From Polynucleobacter sp. TUM22923 (lineage in GTDB: Bacteria; Pseudomonadota; Gammaproteobacteria; Burkholderiales; Burkholderiaceae): a stretch of DNA of 64,000 nt. A model generated the notes under the pieces. The model was given only the letters and a program-made list of their open reading frames with translations. It was not told the origin of the DNA and did not search any database. This document shows, in pieces, positions 29,605-41,209 of this stretch. Every line of letters begins with the position of its first letter. The stretch's first letter is position 1. Location: NCBI RefSeq assembly GCF_030295705.1, contig NZ_AP027274.1, positions 1,736,001-1,800,000 of the forward strand, read 5' to 3'. The position numbers were made by a program, and so were the translations under genes.

Positions 29605-30606
29605 TCAGCCTTTGCCAGCCTTTGCGCGAGGATGGGCTTTATCGTATGCCTGGGCTAAGTGCTGAAAATCTAAAGAGGTATAGATCTGGGTGCTAGAGAT
29701 GCTGGCGTGACCCAACATCTCCTGTACTGCCCGTAAGTCTTGAGAGGACTGTAAAACGTGGCTAGCAAAGCTGTGGCGCATCATATGTGGGTGCACGTGC
29801 GTTGGTAGACCTGCCCGCATCGCCAAGGTACGCAAACGGGCTTGCACGGTACGGGCCGATAAGCGGGCACCTGCGGCCGAAACAAACAAGGCATCGGCCT
29901 CCTTAGCCCGCTCAGCTTGATCTCTCAACGTGCGCCATTCTCTCAGGGACTGCATTGCTGGAGCGCCAACAGGAACAGATCGACGCTTTCCGCCTTTTCC
30001 TAAAACAGTCACCTCTGCCGCATCCCAATCCAACCACCCTGCCGACTCATGCTGCCGATCTTTGCTTGGCATGACATCAATACCCAACAGCTCAGATAAG
30101 CGCAAACCCGAGGAATACAACAAATCAATGATGGCCGCGTCACGCACCGTCTCAAGATCCTGCTTTTTGGCAGCCTCTTCAATGGCTTGATTAATTAAAG
30201 AAAGTACCTGCTCAACTGACAATGCTTTAGGTAAAGACTTTAAGCGCTTGGGGGCTTTGACGTCATCTACTGGATTGGCAACTAGATTTTGAGTAATGCG
30301 CCCTGCTAGCGCATCGCGGCGGGCATCTTTTTCGGTGAGCCAGTGATACCAACCACGCCAAGCTGATAAAGCTCTAGCAATAGTTCGAGATGATTTATTT
30401 TTCGAATGCAAGCGCCCCGCCCACCGACGTACGTGCGCATTACTCACTTTAAATAACTCTACTGAGTCTTCCGCAGCAAAGGTCTGAAGTTGGCTTAAGT
30501 CCATGCGGTAGGCTTTAAGCGTGTGAGGTGAAAGCTGCCTCAGTACATGCAGTTCCTGCAGATACTCTTGAACGAGTGGGTGAAGATCAGCTAACGCTTG
30601 GCTCAT
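29605..30606 (-). CDS. xerC: Tyrosine recombinase XerC
   Basis: Site-specific recombinase that, with XerD, resolves chromosome dimers at dif. I start at the ATG at 30604-30606 (333 residues, MSQALADLHPLV), which overlaps the DUF484 stop by 20 nt; a further in-frame start lies 30 nt upstream. The catalytic set is visible: Arg in YSSGLRLSELLG, HPHMMRHSFASH (His-x-x-Arg), LGHASISSTQIYT (His and the nucleophile Tyr). The N-terminal SAM-like core-binding domain is intact. DUF484 next to xerC is the usual order. Confidence 0.95.
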   Translation of the reverse strand: MSQALADLHPLVQEYLQELHVLRQLSPHTLKAYRMDLSQLQTFAAEDSVELFKVSNAHVRRWAGRLHSKNKSSRTIARALSAWRGWYHWLTEKDARRDALAGRITQNLVANPVDDVKAPKRLKSLPKALSVEQVLSLINQAIEEAAKKQDLETVRDAAIIDLLYSSGLRLSELLGIDVMPSKDRQHESAGWLDWDAAEVTVLGKGGKRRSVPVGAPAMQSLREWRTLRDQAERAKEADALFVSAAGARLSARTVQARLRTLAMRAGLPTHVHPHMMRHSFASHVLQSSQDLRAVQEMLGHASISSTQIYTSLDFQHLAQAYDKAHPRAKAGKG

Positions 30607-31261
30607 AGGCCTGAATACGATCCAAGGCAGCAGCAACTAGTTCAGCAATCTGACGTAAGTAGAAGGCTCCCATATCCGCTGTAAAGCGGGTTTCATCCTT
30701 ACTGGCTAATAACAAAACTGCCGGTAATTGCGTAGCTCCAATACTCTTACCTAAAGGCAAGCCAATGGCAACCATGCTTTGCCACTCAGCATCAATCTTT
30801 ACTTGAGTTGCCAGTAAATCAACACTGGCAGCAGCCAACTCTTTTGCAGAGCCACATAAGGGTGCGTTAATCCATGACTCAAAAGCTGAATGTGGATCTA
30901 GTATTTGTACTGACTCCACTTCAAACACTTCTGCTAGGCCTGTTTTGACAGCCACTTCGACATCCGCTTTATTGTTTGCGCCCATGAGGCGCAGCAACCA
31001 AGCAACCAAGCTTTGTTGAGTTTTATCGTTTCGACTACCAAAGTGCAACATCTCGCTCAGACGACGGTTCAACTCTTGATTCTGGGTGCGCAACAACGTC
31101 ATCTGGCGCTCTTGCAATGAAATCGCACGGTCTTCATGGGGGTGCTTTAGGCGGATCTCATTTAAGAGATGGGCATATCGCTCGAAGAAACCTGGCGTAG
31201 CTCGCAACCACTCCGCTACCAATTCCTCTTGCTCAGCCTGCTTTGGATCTATTGCGCTCAT
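30587..31261 (-). CDS. DUF484 family protein
   Basis: A 224-residue cytoplasmic protein with a helical, coiled-coil-prone N-terminal half (around RQMTLLRTQNQELNRRLSEML, residues 50-70) and a GAF-like C-terminal half. Its function is not established; it regularly precedes xerC in proteobacteria, as here. The start is followed by a short acidic region. The stop lies inside the xerC start region. Confidence 0.88.
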   Translation of the reverse strand: MSAIDPKQAEQEELVAEWLRATPGFFERYAHLLNEIRLKHPHEDRAISLQERQMTLLRTQNQELNRRLSEMLHFGSRNDKTQQSLVAWLLRLMGANNKADVEVAVKTGLAEVFEVESVQILDPHSAFESWINAPLCGSAKELAAASVDLLATQVKIDAEWQSMVAIGLPLGKSIGATQLPAVLLLASKDETRFTADMGAFYLRQIAELVAAALDRIQAYEPSVS

Positions 31262-31290
31262 TTATTTTTTTACCTTATTTTTAGCAGGAT

Positions 31291-32763
31291 TCAACTTAGC
31301 TTTTTACGCAGCAGTTCATTTACTTGTCCTGGATTGGCCTTGCCCTGCGATGCCTTCATGATTTGGCCCACCAATGCATTAAATGCCTTTTCTTTACCAG
31401 AGCGAAACTCTTCAATCGATTTTGCATTTGCGGCCAACACTTGATCAATGATGGTTTCAAGTGCACCGCTATCACTAATCTGCTTTAGACCTTTACTATC
31501 AATAATATGATCAACAGTGCTGATGGCCTGGCCATTGCTAGCCTCTCCCCATTGAATTGCAAAGATATCTTTAGCAATCTTATTGGAGATAGTGCCGTCT
31601 GCAACACGAGCCAGTAAGGGCGCTAAATGCACAGCTCTTAATGGTGACTTAGCGCCAGCAATACCTGCACGGTTTAATGCCGAGGCAAGCTCCCCCGAAA
31701 TCAAATTGGCTGCTGCCTTTGCTAAAGGTTTTCCAACAAGCGCCAATAACTCTTCAAAAAGATTTGCAGTGTCACGATCTTGCGTGAGTAACTGCGCATC
31801 ATAAGCACTCAAGCCAAACTCACTTTGCCATTGATCGCGCAGTTGGGCTGGCAGGGCTGGCATATGGCTACGCACCTCGGAGATCCATGCCTCATCAATC
31901 ACGACCGGCAATAAATCAGGATCCGGGAAGTAGCGATAGTCATTAGCATCTTCCTTACTACGCATACTTCGGGTTTCTTGGCGATCTGGGTCATACAAGC
32001 GGGTCTCTTGCACTACTTTACCGCCGTCCTCAATCAACTCAATTTGGCGTCGCACTTCATATTGAATGGCCTCTTCCAAAAAGCGAAATGAGTTGAGGTT
32101 TTTGATTTCACAGCGGGTACCAAATTCTGCTTGGCCCATGGGCCTGACTGAAACATTGGCATCACAGCGGAAAGAACCTTCCTGCATGTTGCCATCACAT
32201 ACGCCCAACCAAACTACAAGGGTATGCAACGCTTTGGCATAAGCAACTGCTTCGGCCGCACTTCGCATAACCGGTTCGGTCACAATTTCTAATAAAGGAG
32301 TGCCTGCACGGTTCAAATCTATCCCGCTAGATGCTTCGCCATGCGGCCCCAAAAAACCTTCTTCATGAACAGACTTACCTGCGTCTTCTTCCATGTGAGC
32401 ACGCGTAAGTTCAACTACTTTCACTTGGTCGCCCACCAGAATTTCTAGATGTCCGCCAATAACTACCGGCAAATCCATTTGGCTAATTTGGTAGCCTTTG
32501 GGAAGGTCTGGATAAAAATAATTCTTGCGCGCAAAAATACTTGCTGGTGCAATTTTGGCATTGACTGCCAAGCCAAAACGAATGGCGTGTTCAACCGCCT
32601 GGCGATTTAACACAGGCAAAACTCCAGGCAAAGCCAAGTCCACTGCACAGGCCTGCGTATTCGGTTCGGCACCAAAGTGCGTACTTGCACCGCTAAAGAT
32701 TTTCGATTGGGTTTGTAGCTGTGCGTGGGTCTCTAGACCAATGACGATTTCCCATTCCATCAT
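31291..32763 (-). CDS. gatB: Asp-tRNA(Asn)/Glu-tRNA(Gln) amidotransferase subunit B
   Basis: A 490-residue subunit of the GatCAB transamidase that corrects misacylated Asp-tRNA(Asn) or Glu-tRNA(Gln). Motifs: [20 protein letters not shown] at the start, [35 protein letters not shown], and the C-terminal YqeY-like tRNA-binding domain. It overlaps gatA by 4 nt and ends the gatC-gatA-gatB operon. Confidence 0.97.
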   Translation of the reverse strand: MMEWEIVIGLETHAQLQTQSKIFSGASTHFGAEPNTQACAVDLALPGVLPVLNRQAVEHAIRFGLAVNAKIAPASIFARKNYFYPDLPKGYQISQMDLPVVIGGHLEILVGDQVKVVELTRAHMEEDAGKSVHEEGFLGPHGEASSGIDLNRAGTPLLEIVTEPVMRSAAEAVAYAKALHTLVVWLGVCDGNMQEGSFRCDANVSVRPMGQAEFGTRCEIKNLNSFRFLEEAIQYEVRRQIELIEDGGKVVQETRLYDPDRQETRSMRSKEDANDYRYFPDPDLLPVVIDEAWISEVRSHMPALPAQLRDQWQSEFGLSAYDAQLLTQDRDTANLFEELLALVGKPLAKAAANLISGELASALNRAGIAGAKSPLRAVHLAPLLARVADGTISNKIAKDIFAIQWGEASNGQAISTVDHIIDSKGLKQISDSGALETIIDQVLAANAKSIEEFRSGKEKAFNALVGQIMKASQGKANPGQVNELLRKKLS

Positions 32764-34277
32764 GACGCCTCACTTGCTTGACGCAAATGCCAATCACTCG
32801 TTAATTGATATTGATGCGCGACTTGCAATAAGCGCGCCTCAGAAAAATAATTGCCAATCAATTGCATGCCAATCGGTAGGTTTTTTTGATTAAAGCCACA
32901 GGGCACACTCATTGCTGGTAAGCCTGCTAAATTGGTAGAAAGCGTATAGATATCTTCTAAATACATTTGCATAGGATCTTGAGATTTTTCCCCTAAACGC
33001 CATGCAACATCTGGTGCGACAGGGCCAAGAATGACATCACACTGCTGAAATGCAGCCTGAAAGTCTGCTGCAATAATGCGACGAATTTTTTGCGCCTGTA
33101 AATAATAGGCATCGTAGTAACCGTGACACAGTACATAAGTGCCTATCAAAATGCGCCGCTTTACCTCAGCTCCGAAACCCTCGGTACGAGACTTCTTATA
33201 CATATCAGATAAGTCACGGTATTCCTTTGCTCGGTGTCCATAGCGTACGCCATCAAAACGACTGAGGTTGCTTGATGCTTCTGCTGGCGCTAATACGTAA
33301 TAGACCGGTATGGACAGCTTCGTTTTTGGCAGACTGACTTCAATTAGTGTCGCCCCTAAATTCTGCAATACATGCGTCGCTGCATTAACAGCATTGGCTA
33401 CGTCTTGGGCAAGACCCTCTGCAAAAAATTCTTTCGGCAAACCAATTCTCAAACCTTCAAGTGGTTTTGCGGGGTTTACGCTTTCTGTTCCCCAAGTCTG
33501 ATTTAAATAGCGCCCGTAATCTTCACCTGAATCCGCCAATGAAGTGGAGTCTCGCGGATCATGCGATGACATTGCCGTTAAAACTAAAGCGCAATCCTCT
33601 GCCGTCTTACCCATTGGTCCGGCCTGGTCCAAAGAGGATGCGTATGCAATCATGCCGTAACGAGAAACGCGCCCATAACTAGGCTTGATGCCAGTTAAAC
33701 CACAAAATGCGGCAGGTTGTCGGATAGATCCGCCGGTATCGGTTCCGGTGGCAATTGGCGCTAATCCAGCCGCCACAGCTGCAGCCGAACCACCAGAAGA
33801 GCCACCCGCTACGTATTCTGAATTCCACGGATTGAGCACTGGCCCATAGGCTGAGTTCTCATTTGAAGATCCCATTGCAAATTCATCCATATTGGTCTTG
33901 CCTAGGCAAACCATTCCGGCGCCCCTAGGATTCGATTGATTCGGTATGCCTAAATTGGCGACTACGGTGGCATCAAAGGGGCTGAGGTATCCCTCAAGCA
34001 TTTTGGATGCGGCTGTTGACTTCCAGCCGCGGGTAACAAAGACGTCTTTATGGGCAATAGGAATACCGGTCAATTTCCCAGCATTACCGGATGCTAATAT
34101 TTTATCCGCTTCAGATGCTTGCTCTAAACTTAAGTGAGCACTTACATCAAGGTAAGCATTCCACTGCTTTCCGCCTTCAATGCGGTCTAAAAAATACTGG
34201 GTCAGCTCAGTAGAGGACACTTCTTTAGCAGCCAGCGCTTTTGCCATTAAGGCGATCGGGGTTTGGTGCCAGCTCAT
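32760..34277 (-). CDS. gatA: Asp-tRNA(Asn)/Glu-tRNA(Gln) amidotransferase subunit A
   Basis: A 505-residue amidase-signature enzyme that releases ammonia from glutamine. The catalytic triad is seen as Lys in IPIAHKDVF, the cis-Ser in [17 protein letters not shown] and the nucleophile Ser in [15 protein letters not shown]. Length is slightly above average. Start and stop overlap gatC and gatB by 4 nt each, so the three subunits are coupled. Confidence 0.97.
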   Translation of the reverse strand: MSWHQTPIALMAKALAAKEVSSTELTQYFLDRIEGGKQWNAYLDVSAHLSLEQASEADKILASGNAGKLTGIPIAHKDVFVTRGWKSTAASKMLEGYLSPFDATVVANLGIPNQSNPRGAGMVCLGKTNMDEFAMGSSNENSAYGPVLNPWNSEYVAGGSSGGSAAAVAAGLAPIATGTDTGGSIRQPAAFCGLTGIKPSYGRVSRYGMIAYASSLDQAGPMGKTAEDCALVLTAMSSHDPRDSTSLADSGEDYGRYLNQTWGTESVNPAKPLEGLRIGLPKEFFAEGLAQDVANAVNAATHVLQNLGATLIEVSLPKTKLSIPVYYVLAPAEASSNLSRFDGVRYGHRAKEYRDLSDMYKKSRTEGFGAEVKRRILIGTYVLCHGYYDAYYLQAQKIRRIIAADFQAAFQQCDVILGPVAPDVAWRLGEKSQDPMQMYLEDIYTLSTNLAGLPAMSVPCGFNQKNLPIGMQLIGNYFSEARLLQVAHQYQLTSDWHLRQASEAS

Positions 34278-34585
34278 TCAATTACCTTTGGAACTAAGAA
34301 ATAACCCTCTTGGGTGGCGGGGGCAGACTGCATGTTTTCACTGCGCTGGTCTGATTCAGTCACTTGGTCTGAACGAAGGGGCTGGGCCAAATCACGTAAG
34401 AAGAGGATAGGGTGCGCTAAGGGTTCGAGGCCACTGGTGTCTACAGACTGCATCTCCTCCACTAGCGAAAAAATAGCCTGTAGCTGGGGTAAAACCGCCT
34501 CGGCTTCTGCTTGACTTAACTCAAGACTGGAAAGGTGCGCAATGCGCTGAACATCATCAAGTTTCATGGGGTGCTGGGGTATCAT
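34274..34585 (-). CDS. gatC: Asp-tRNA(Asn)/Glu-tRNA(Gln) amidotransferase subunit C
   Basis: A 103-residue GatC, a small belt subunit that stabilises GatA on Gat[20 protein letters not shown] is the family N-terminus, and DVLRPL-like [13 protein letters not shown] follows. The start may be the ATG at 34583-34585 or, more in line with homologues, the ATG at 34565-34567 ([11 protein letters not shown]); neither has a good ribosome site. Divergent from mreB with 43 nt between starts. Confidence 0.92.
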   Translation of the reverse strand: MIPQHPMKLDDVQRIAHLSSLELSQAEAEAVLPQLQAIFSLVEEMQSVDTSGLEPLAHPILFLRDLAQPLRSDQVTESDQRSENMQSAPATQEGYFLVPKVIE

Positions 34586-34604
34586 TCATATATATATTTT
34601 TTAA

Positions 34605-35672
<1,068 letters not shown>

Positions 35673-35696
35673 TCGGCATACGCGTCGATCCGGGCA

Positions 35697-36626
35697 TTGC
35701 GAAATAACGCTCCTCCGCTTTTTAGACAAGGCATTCCTGCATTAGTCAAACTGATTGTCTGCCTATCAGTCAGTGCAGCATTAATGCTGATTGATTTTCG
35801 ATTCAAGGCACTAGATCCTATACGCAACAATCTTAATTGGTTATTGCGACCACTTGAGTATGCAATGATGATGCCCCGAAATGCTTATGAGGCGTCATCA
35901 GAGTATTTCACTACTCGCGGCACACTGGATCAAGAAAATCGAGACATGCGAGTGCGCCAAGCTGAGCTATCTTTGCTTGCTAACCAATCTGAATTTCTGT
36001 TAATTGAAAATCAAAACTTACGTCAACTCATGGGACTGCAAAAGCAAGTGCCATTTAAAACATTACCAGTTGAAATCTTATTTAATCCGCCTAATCCAAT
36101 CTCACAGCGAATTGTTGTGAACCGCGGTAGTAGTGGTGGACTCAATCTGGGCAACCCAATCGCAAATGATGAAGGCATCCTAGGTCAAGTTGTTCGCCTG
36201 TATGAAAACTCTGCCGAAGTGTCTCTTCTTGAGGATCGCGACTTCGCTGTACCAGTACAAATAGCTCGCAATGGCCTCAGAGCTGCGGTTTTTGGGGCGG
36301 GGCGAGGAAACCCCCTTGAGCTTCGCTATCTTCCGATAGCCAGCGATTTAGAGGTGGGGGATGTGCTGATTACCTCGGGTATTGACGGAATATATCCGCC
36401 AGGATTTGCAGTGGCGGTCATTAGCCGTATCGAGCGCAATGCCGATAAAAATTCTGCAAACGTATTTTGTGTTCCTGCCGCCCCAGTCAATCGCTATCGC
36501 CAAGCCCTTGCTCTTCTCTATGACCCTCAGTGGGATGCAAAAGCATCAGCCGCTAGCAATAATTCGGGGGCAGTCCAAACCAATGCGCCGGGACGTCGCC
36601 AAACTCGTGCGCGAGGAATGCAATGA
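35697..36626 (+). CDS. mreC: Rod-shape determining protein MreC
   Basis: A 309-residue inner-membrane protein with one N-terminal helix (about 17-35), a periplasmic coiled coil (about 75-105, TLDQENRDMRVRQAEL) and two beta-barrel domains (ISQRIVVNRGSSGGL, DVLITSGIDGIYPPGF). It scaffolds the elongasome by contacting PBP2. The start is a TTG at 35697; no ATG or GTG gives the full helix. The C-terminal 30 residues are Ala/Asn-rich. It overlaps mreD by 4 nt. Confidence 0.95.
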   Translation: MRNNAPPLFRQGIPALVKLIVCLSVSAALMLIDFRFKALDPIRNNLNWLLRPLEYAMMMPRNAYEASSEYFTTRGTLDQENRDMRVRQAELSLLANQSEFLLIENQNLRQLMGLQKQVPFKTLPVEILFNPPNPISQRIVVNRGSSGGLNLGNPIANDEGILGQVVRLYENSAEVSLLEDRDFAVPVQIARNGLRAAVFGAGRGNPLELRYLPIASDLEVGDVLITSGIDGIYPPGFAVAVISRIERNADKNSANVFCVPAAPVNRYRQALALLYDPQWDAKASAASNNSGAVQTNAPGRRQTRARGMQ

Positions 36627-37147
36627 TTGATTTTCAAAGCGGCTATATTCTGCGTCCGGTTAATCCGATCTTTATTTACTTTAGCTTGCTCTGCGCACTA
36701 CTTTTAAATCTTTTGCCCATTGGTAATTACAGCTGGGTGCCAGACTGGCTCATTATTTGTATTGTGTTCTGGAATATCCATCAACACCGTTACGTGGGGG
36801 TTATTACCGCTTTCATTCTTGGCCTGCTAATGGATGTTCATAACTCTGATCTGCTAGGCCTGCACGCATTTAGTTATACATTGGTAGCCTATCTTGCGAT
36901 TTCTTGGCATCGACGCATCGTTGCGTTGACGGCTCCTACACAAGCACTACATGTACTACCTATGTTCTTGCTAGTCTCTCTATGCCCAGTCTTGGCGCAT
37001 TGGATTCTCAGCGGTGAGATTTATTGGTGGGCACTCACGGGCACCGTTCAGTCTGTTATTGAGGCGCTCTTGTGGCCATTGGCAACTCGCGTTTTGCTAT
37101 CTCCACAACGTCGACCAATCGATGTTGACCATAATCGTCCTCTCTAA
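36623..37147 (+). CDS. mreD: Rod-shape determining protein MreD
   Basis: A 174-residue integral membrane protein with about five helices and the family segment ILGLLMDVHNSDLLGLHAFSYTL. It works with MreC in the elongasome. The start ATG overlaps the mreC stop by 4 nt and the gene is 8 nt ahead of mrdA. Confidence 0.93.
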   Translation: MIDFQSGYILRPVNPIFIYFSLLCALLLNLLPIGNYSWVPDWLIICIVFWNIHQHRYVGVITAFILGLLMDVHNSDLLGLHAFSYTLVAYLAISWHRRIVALTAPTQALHVLPMFLLVSLCPVLAHWILSGEIYWWALTGTVQSVIEALLWPLATRVLLSPQRRPIDVDHNRPL

Positions 37148-37155
37148 CTATTGGT

Positions 37156-39063
37156 ATGGTTTCATTTAAAAAACCAAATCTCGATTCATTTCAAGAGCGC
37201 ATACATATTGCGACCTTGTTTGTCACATTCTGCTTCTTAATACTTGTAACACGCTTGGTATGGCTGCAATTAGTCAATCACGGTAAATATGCCTTACTGG
37301 CCGAAAATAATCGCATTGCCATCGTTCCTGCACCAGCTAATAGAGGCCTGATCATAGATCGTAACGGGATTGTGATTGGTCGAAACTACTCAGCACTAAC
37401 CCTTGACGTCAACGCTGGTGAGATAAAGGGAAATGTAGATGAATTGATCGACGAAATTTCCCAAATCGTATTGATCTCCCCTAGAGATCGTCGTAATTTC
37501 AAGCGGTCTCTTGAAGATTCTCGAAAAATGGGTACTTTTCCCCTTCGATCGATGCTGACCGAGGCTGAGACTGCCCGTTTTATGGCAAATCGCTACCGAT
37601 TTCCCGGGGTGGAGATTCGGGCACGCAGCTTTAGAGAGTATCCCTATAACGAACTAGCCTCCCACCTTATTGGATATATCGGGCGCGTTTCTCTAAAAGA
37701 TAAAGAGCGCATGCAGTCAGAGATAGAGAGCGCTAAGGCCGATGATCCCGATGCCCTTCAGACCTCCTTTCTACCCGGCATTCAGTACGTTGGAAAAATT
37801 GGTTTAGAGCAAAGCTATGAAAGTGTATTACGTGGCTCACCAGGATACGATCAAGTAGAAATCACCGCGGGTGGTAAACCTGTCAGAACCTTATCAAGCT
37901 CCCCATCTGTGCCGGGTAAAAATATCGTGCTATCGGTTGATATCAAATTACAGTATTTAGTAGAGCAACTCTATGGCAATTTCCGCGGTGCATTTGTTGC
38001 GATCGAGCCTCAAACGGGCGACATATTAGCGTTTGTTTCGAAGCCCAACTTTAATCCCAATGATTTTGTTGAGGGCATTGATTCAGTCACCTGGAAAGAG
38101 TTAAATGATTCCCCGCAAAAGCCGCTTTATAACCGGCCACTTAAAGGCATTTACCCACCAGGATCTACTTACAAACCATTTATGGCATTGGCCGCTCTAG
38201 AGACAAAAAAACGTACGCCGTCACAATCCATCTCTGATCCTGGTTATTTTGATTTTGGTAACCACACCTTCCGCGACGATAAAAAAGGTGGGCATGGCAT
38301 TGTGGATATGCAAAAGTCTATTGTCGAGTCCTGCGACACTTACTACTATCTACTTGCGCGCGATATGGGCGTAAACATGATGCATGACTTCATGAAGCCA
38401 TTTGGCTTTGGTCAAATTACAGGCATTGATTTAAAAGGTGAATCTCGAGGCATCTTACCCTCCACCGAGTGGAAAAAAAATACCTTCAAAAAACCAGAAC
38501 AGCAAAAATGGTACGAAGGCGAAACGATCTCTTTAGGAATCGGACAAGGCTATAACGCATTTACTATTTTGCAATTAGCTCACGGCATGGCTAACATGGC
38601 TAACAACGGCATCGTGATGAAGCCACACCTTGTAAAAGCAATTGAAGACCCCTTCACCAGAAATCGCACCTTAACCACTCCAAAAGAAAGCTATCGAATT
38701 GACCTCAATCAGGAAAATATTGAAGTCATCAAAAAAGCGATGGTTGAAGTCAATAATTCTGGAACTTCCGCATCTGTGTTTAAGGGGACTAGCTATCAGG
38801 TTGGCGGGAAGACAGGAACAGCACAAGTATTTAGTTTGAACTCTAAGGAGTACAACCATAGTTCTACTGCAGAGTTTTTGCGAGATCATGCTTTATATAT
38901 TGCTTTTGCACCTGCGGATAAACCCACTATTGTGATCGCGATGGTGGTAGAAAATGCGGGCTTTGGTGCGCAATACGCTGCACCGATTGCGCGTAAGGCG
39001 CTTGATTTTTATATTGAAGGTAAATGGCCTAAGGAGATTCCTGAATGGAAAAGAGCGCCATAA
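37156..39063 (+). CDS. mrdA: Peptidoglycan D,D-transpeptidase MrdA (PBP2)
   Basis: A 635-residue class B penicillin-binding protein that cross-links lateral wall peptidoglycan. One N-terminal membrane helix (about 17-38), the pedestal domain with RGLIIDRNG and RSFREYPYNELASHLIGYIG, then the transpeptidase: SXXK at S337-K340 (PPGSTYKPF), SXN as SCD near 395, and KTG at 552-554 (VGGKTGTAQ). The 3' end overlaps rodA by 19 nt, keeping the PBP2-RodA pair coupled. Confidence 0.97.
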   Translation: MVSFKKPNLDSFQERIHIATLFVTFCFLILVTRLVWLQLVNHGKYALLAENNRIAIVPAPANRGLIIDRNGIVIGRNYSALTLDVNAGEIKGNVDELIDEISQIVLISPRDRRNFKRSLEDSRKMGTFPLRSMLTEAETARFMANRYRFPGVEIRARSFREYPYNELASHLIGYIGRVSLKDKERMQSEIESAKADDPDALQTSFLPGIQYVGKIGLEQSYESVLRGSPGYDQVEITAGGKPVRTLSSSPSVPGKNIVLSVDIKLQYLVEQLYGNFRGAFVAIEPQTGDILAFVSKPNFNPNDFVEGIDSVTWKELNDSPQKPLYNRPLKGIYPPGSTYKPFMALAALETKKRTPSQSISDPGYFDFGNHTFRDDKKGGHGIVDMQKSIVESCDTYYYLLARDMGVNMMHDFMKPFGFGQITGIDLKGESRGILPSTEWKKNTFKKPEQQKWYEGETISLGIGQGYNAFTILQLAHGMANMANNGIVMKPHLVKAIEDPFTRNRTLTTPKESYRIDLNQENIEVIKKAMVEVNNSGTSASVFKGTSYQVGGKTGTAQVFSLNSKEYNHSSTAEFLRDHALYIAFAPADKPTIVIAMVVENAGFGAQYAAPIARKALDFYIEGKWPKEIPEWKRAP

Positions 39064-40196
39064 GCAAAGCTAAAAAATTATTCTTTAGTATTTTTAATGG
39101 GCTAGATCCACAGCTAGGCTATATTCTACTTGGGTTAGCGACCGTTGGCTTTATTACCTTTTTATCTGCCAGTCAAAATACGCCCGTGCGATTTGGGGAT
39201 GAACTGCGTAACCTTGCGCTCTCATTTTTAGTAATGTGGACTATCTCTCGCATTCCACCCAAATGGCTAGAGATGGCAGCAATATGGATTTATGGAATCG
39301 GTATTGCCTTACTTGTTGCAGTAGCAATATTCGGGCTTATTAAAAAAGGTGCGCGGCGCTGGTTAAATATTGGACTGATTATTCAGCCCTCAGAAATTAT
39401 GAAAATTGCCATGCCACTAATGTTGGCTTGGTATTTTCAAAGACGGGAAGGCATTCTTAAAACGTGGGACTACGGTGTAGCGGCAATTATTCTTCTCATT
39501 CCTGTAGTGCTGATTGCTCGTCAGCCAGATTTAGGCACTGCTTTACTGGTTTTTGCCGCCGGTATGTATGTGATCATTTTGGCAGGCATGCCGTGGAAAT
39601 GGATTTTGCCCTTTATTGGTCTTGGCGCTTTTGGAATTATCCTAATTGTTATCTTTGGTAACACTATTTGTGCGCCTGATATTACCTGGCCTTTTGTTCA
39701 TAACTATCAAAAACATCGTGTCTGTACCTTATTAGATCCTAGCAGTGACCCCCTCGGAAAAGGATTTCATACGATTCAATCGATGATCGCTATCGGCTCT
39801 GGTGGTTTTTTTGGCAAGGGCTGGTTTCAAGGAACGCAATCCCACCTTGAATTCATTCCCGAGAAACATACTGACTTTGTATTTGCTGTTTTCTCAGAAG
39901 AGTTTGGCCTTCTTGGAAATCTAGTTTTGTTAGCCCTCTTCTTTGCCCTTGTTAAAAGAGGTTTGGCCATCTCCGCTGGTGCGCCTAATTTATTTACTCG
40001 CCTATTAGGCGCTGCTGTCACACTTATTTTCTTTACTTACGCCTTCGTTAATATCGGTATGGTGAGCGGCTTACTGCCGGTCGTAGGCGTTCCACTTCCC
40101 TTTATTAGCTATGGAGGCACTGCTTTAGTCACCCTTGGATTTGGGGCGGGTATATTAATGAGCATTCATCGCCACCGACGACTGGTACAGAGCTAA
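39045..40196 (+). CDS. rodA: SEDS glycosyltransferase RodA
   Basis: A 383-residue polytopic membrane protein with about ten helices that polymerises glycan strands as partner of PBP2. Family segments: KKGARRWLNIGLIIQPSEIM, ARQPDLGTALLV with the catalytic Asp, IAIGSGGFFGKGW, FIPEKHTDFVFAVFSEEFG and the C-terminal PLPFISYGGTALV. It ends the operon; a strong hairpin follows 50 nt later. Confidence 0.97.
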   Translation: MEKSAISKAKKLFFSIFNGLDPQLGYILLGLATVGFITFLSASQNTPVRFGDELRNLALSFLVMWTISRIPPKWLEMAAIWIYGIGIALLVAVAIFGLIKKGARRWLNIGLIIQPSEIMKIAMPLMLAWYFQRREGILKTWDYGVAAIILLIPVVLIARQPDLGTALLVFAAGMYVIILAGMPWKWILPFIGLGAFGIILIVIFGNTICAPDITWPFVHNYQKHRVCTLLDPSSDPLGKGFHTIQSMIAIGSGGFFGKGWFQGTQSHLEFIPEKHTDFVFAVFSEEFGLLGNLVLLALFFALVKRGLAISAGAPNLFTRLLGAAVTLIFFTYAFVNIGMVSGLLPVVGVPLPFISYGGTALVTLGFGAGILMSIHRHRRLVQS

Positions 40197-40243
40197 ATAG
40201 TATTTTGTGTTTCGGCAGGCGACTACTCTAGTTCTTTGGCTAA

Positions 40244-40272
40244 CAAAAAAGCCCGGCATGCCGGGCTTTTTC
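40244..40272. terminator. Bidirectional terminator between rodA and HU gene
   Basis: AAAAAAGCCCGGC/GCCGGGCTTTTT forms a GC-rich stem with A/T tracts on both sides, suited to ending rodA on the plus strand and the convergent HU gene on the minus strand. Confidence 0.9.
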
Positions 40273-40289
40273 ATTTACAAGGATAAAGA

Positions 40290-40574
40290 TTACTTCTTAC
40301 GCTTGTTTACTGAATCTTTAAATGCTTTACCAGCTGAGAACTTCACTGTCTTAGCGGCAGCAATTTTGAGTGGCTCGCCAGTTTTTGGGTTGCGGCCCAT
40401 ACGTGCAGCACGTTTACCAGAAGAGAATGTACCAAAACCAATCAGTTGAACTGAGTCGCCTTTAGTAACAGCTTTAATGATAGTTTCGATAGCGGAATTT
40501 AATGCAAATTCAGCTTTAGCTTTTGAGATTTCAGCATCGCCAGCAATCGCTGCGATTAGTTCTGCTTTGTTCAA
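40290..40574 (-). CDS. HU-family DNA-binding protein
   Basis: A 94-residue histone-like protein, [21 protein letters not shown]..., with the DNA-binding arm [19 protein letters not shown] and the [13 protein letters not shown] turn. HU dimers bend and compact DNA. The start is TTG, with AAGGAG eight bases upstream, which makes the start secure despite the codon. A short basic KRKK tail is present. Confidence 0.96.
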   Translation of the reverse strand: MNKAELIAAIAGDAEISKAKAEFALNSAIETIIKAVTKGDSVQLIGFGTFSSGKRAARMGRNPKTGEPLKIAAAKTVKFSAGKAFKDSVNKRKK

Positions 40575-40683
40575 GTGAAACTCCTTATTTAATTGATGTC
40601 AGCACACATTGCGCTTGACTGATTTTAACCATAAAAAACTACAAAAATATAGTTGCAACACAGCATTTTTTATTATTCCTTTT

Positions 40684-41046
40684 TTATTGCTCTAAAACGG
40701 TGACATCAGATACAAAATACTCTGTATCGCCGAAACAACTTGAGGGCAATCCAATGTGCTGGTCATACTTAAGGGCTACCTTTTTTCCCAAATTAGCATT
40801 AATTTTCTGTACTACCGCTAAGTCATGCACCGTAAAGAAGAATTTTTCAGACATCGTTCCAGGCATCGAAACCATGGCTAGCTCCCCTTCCCAGGTCTTG
40901 CAAACATAGCCCCGGTTTGAAAATTTTTGCACATAGCCCGCACGATCGCCACTGCCATAACTCCAATTGAGCATAATCCAGGTGTAGGCAGCCAGGCCAA
41001 GCGAGCCAACTAAAACAAGACTTAAAAGCCATTTAATGAATGTTTT
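40684..41046 (-). CDS. Hypothetical membrane-anchored periplasmic protein
   Basis: I do not recognise this protein. From the ATG at 41044-41046 (GAGG eight bases upstream) it has 120 residues: a single N-terminal helix (about 5-27, hydrophobic with a short lysine lead), then a periplasmic domain with two cysteines (in RGYVCKTWEGE and GLPSSCFGDTEYFV) that may form a disulfide. An open frame extends further upstream but has no membrane-protein logic. It stands alone, divergent from the LpxO-like gene. Confidence 0.7.
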   Translation of the reverse strand, partial: KTFIKWLLSLVLVGSLGLAAYTWIMLNWSYGSGDRAGYVQKFSNRGYVCKTWEGELAMVSMPGTMSEKFFFTVHDLAVVQKINANLGKKVALKYDQHIGLPSSCFGDTEYFVSDVTVLEQ

Positions 41047-41209
41047 CATTCCCATTTCCTCTTTAGAACAGTAAAGAGCCCCCTTCTTGGCGCTTCTATT
41101 TGGGGCTTCAATAGTGTTGATCAGTATATGGGTAAATAAGCTAAAAATAGGCTGAGAACGCCTGAGCATTCAAATAAAATATGGGCATTAGTACCCATTG
41201 GTAAATTTT

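Noticed and set aside
29605-30606. Tyrosine recombinase as a sign of an integrated element
   Set aside because: Motifs, length and the DUF484 neighbour identify housekeeping XerC, and no attachment repeats or phage genes are nearby.
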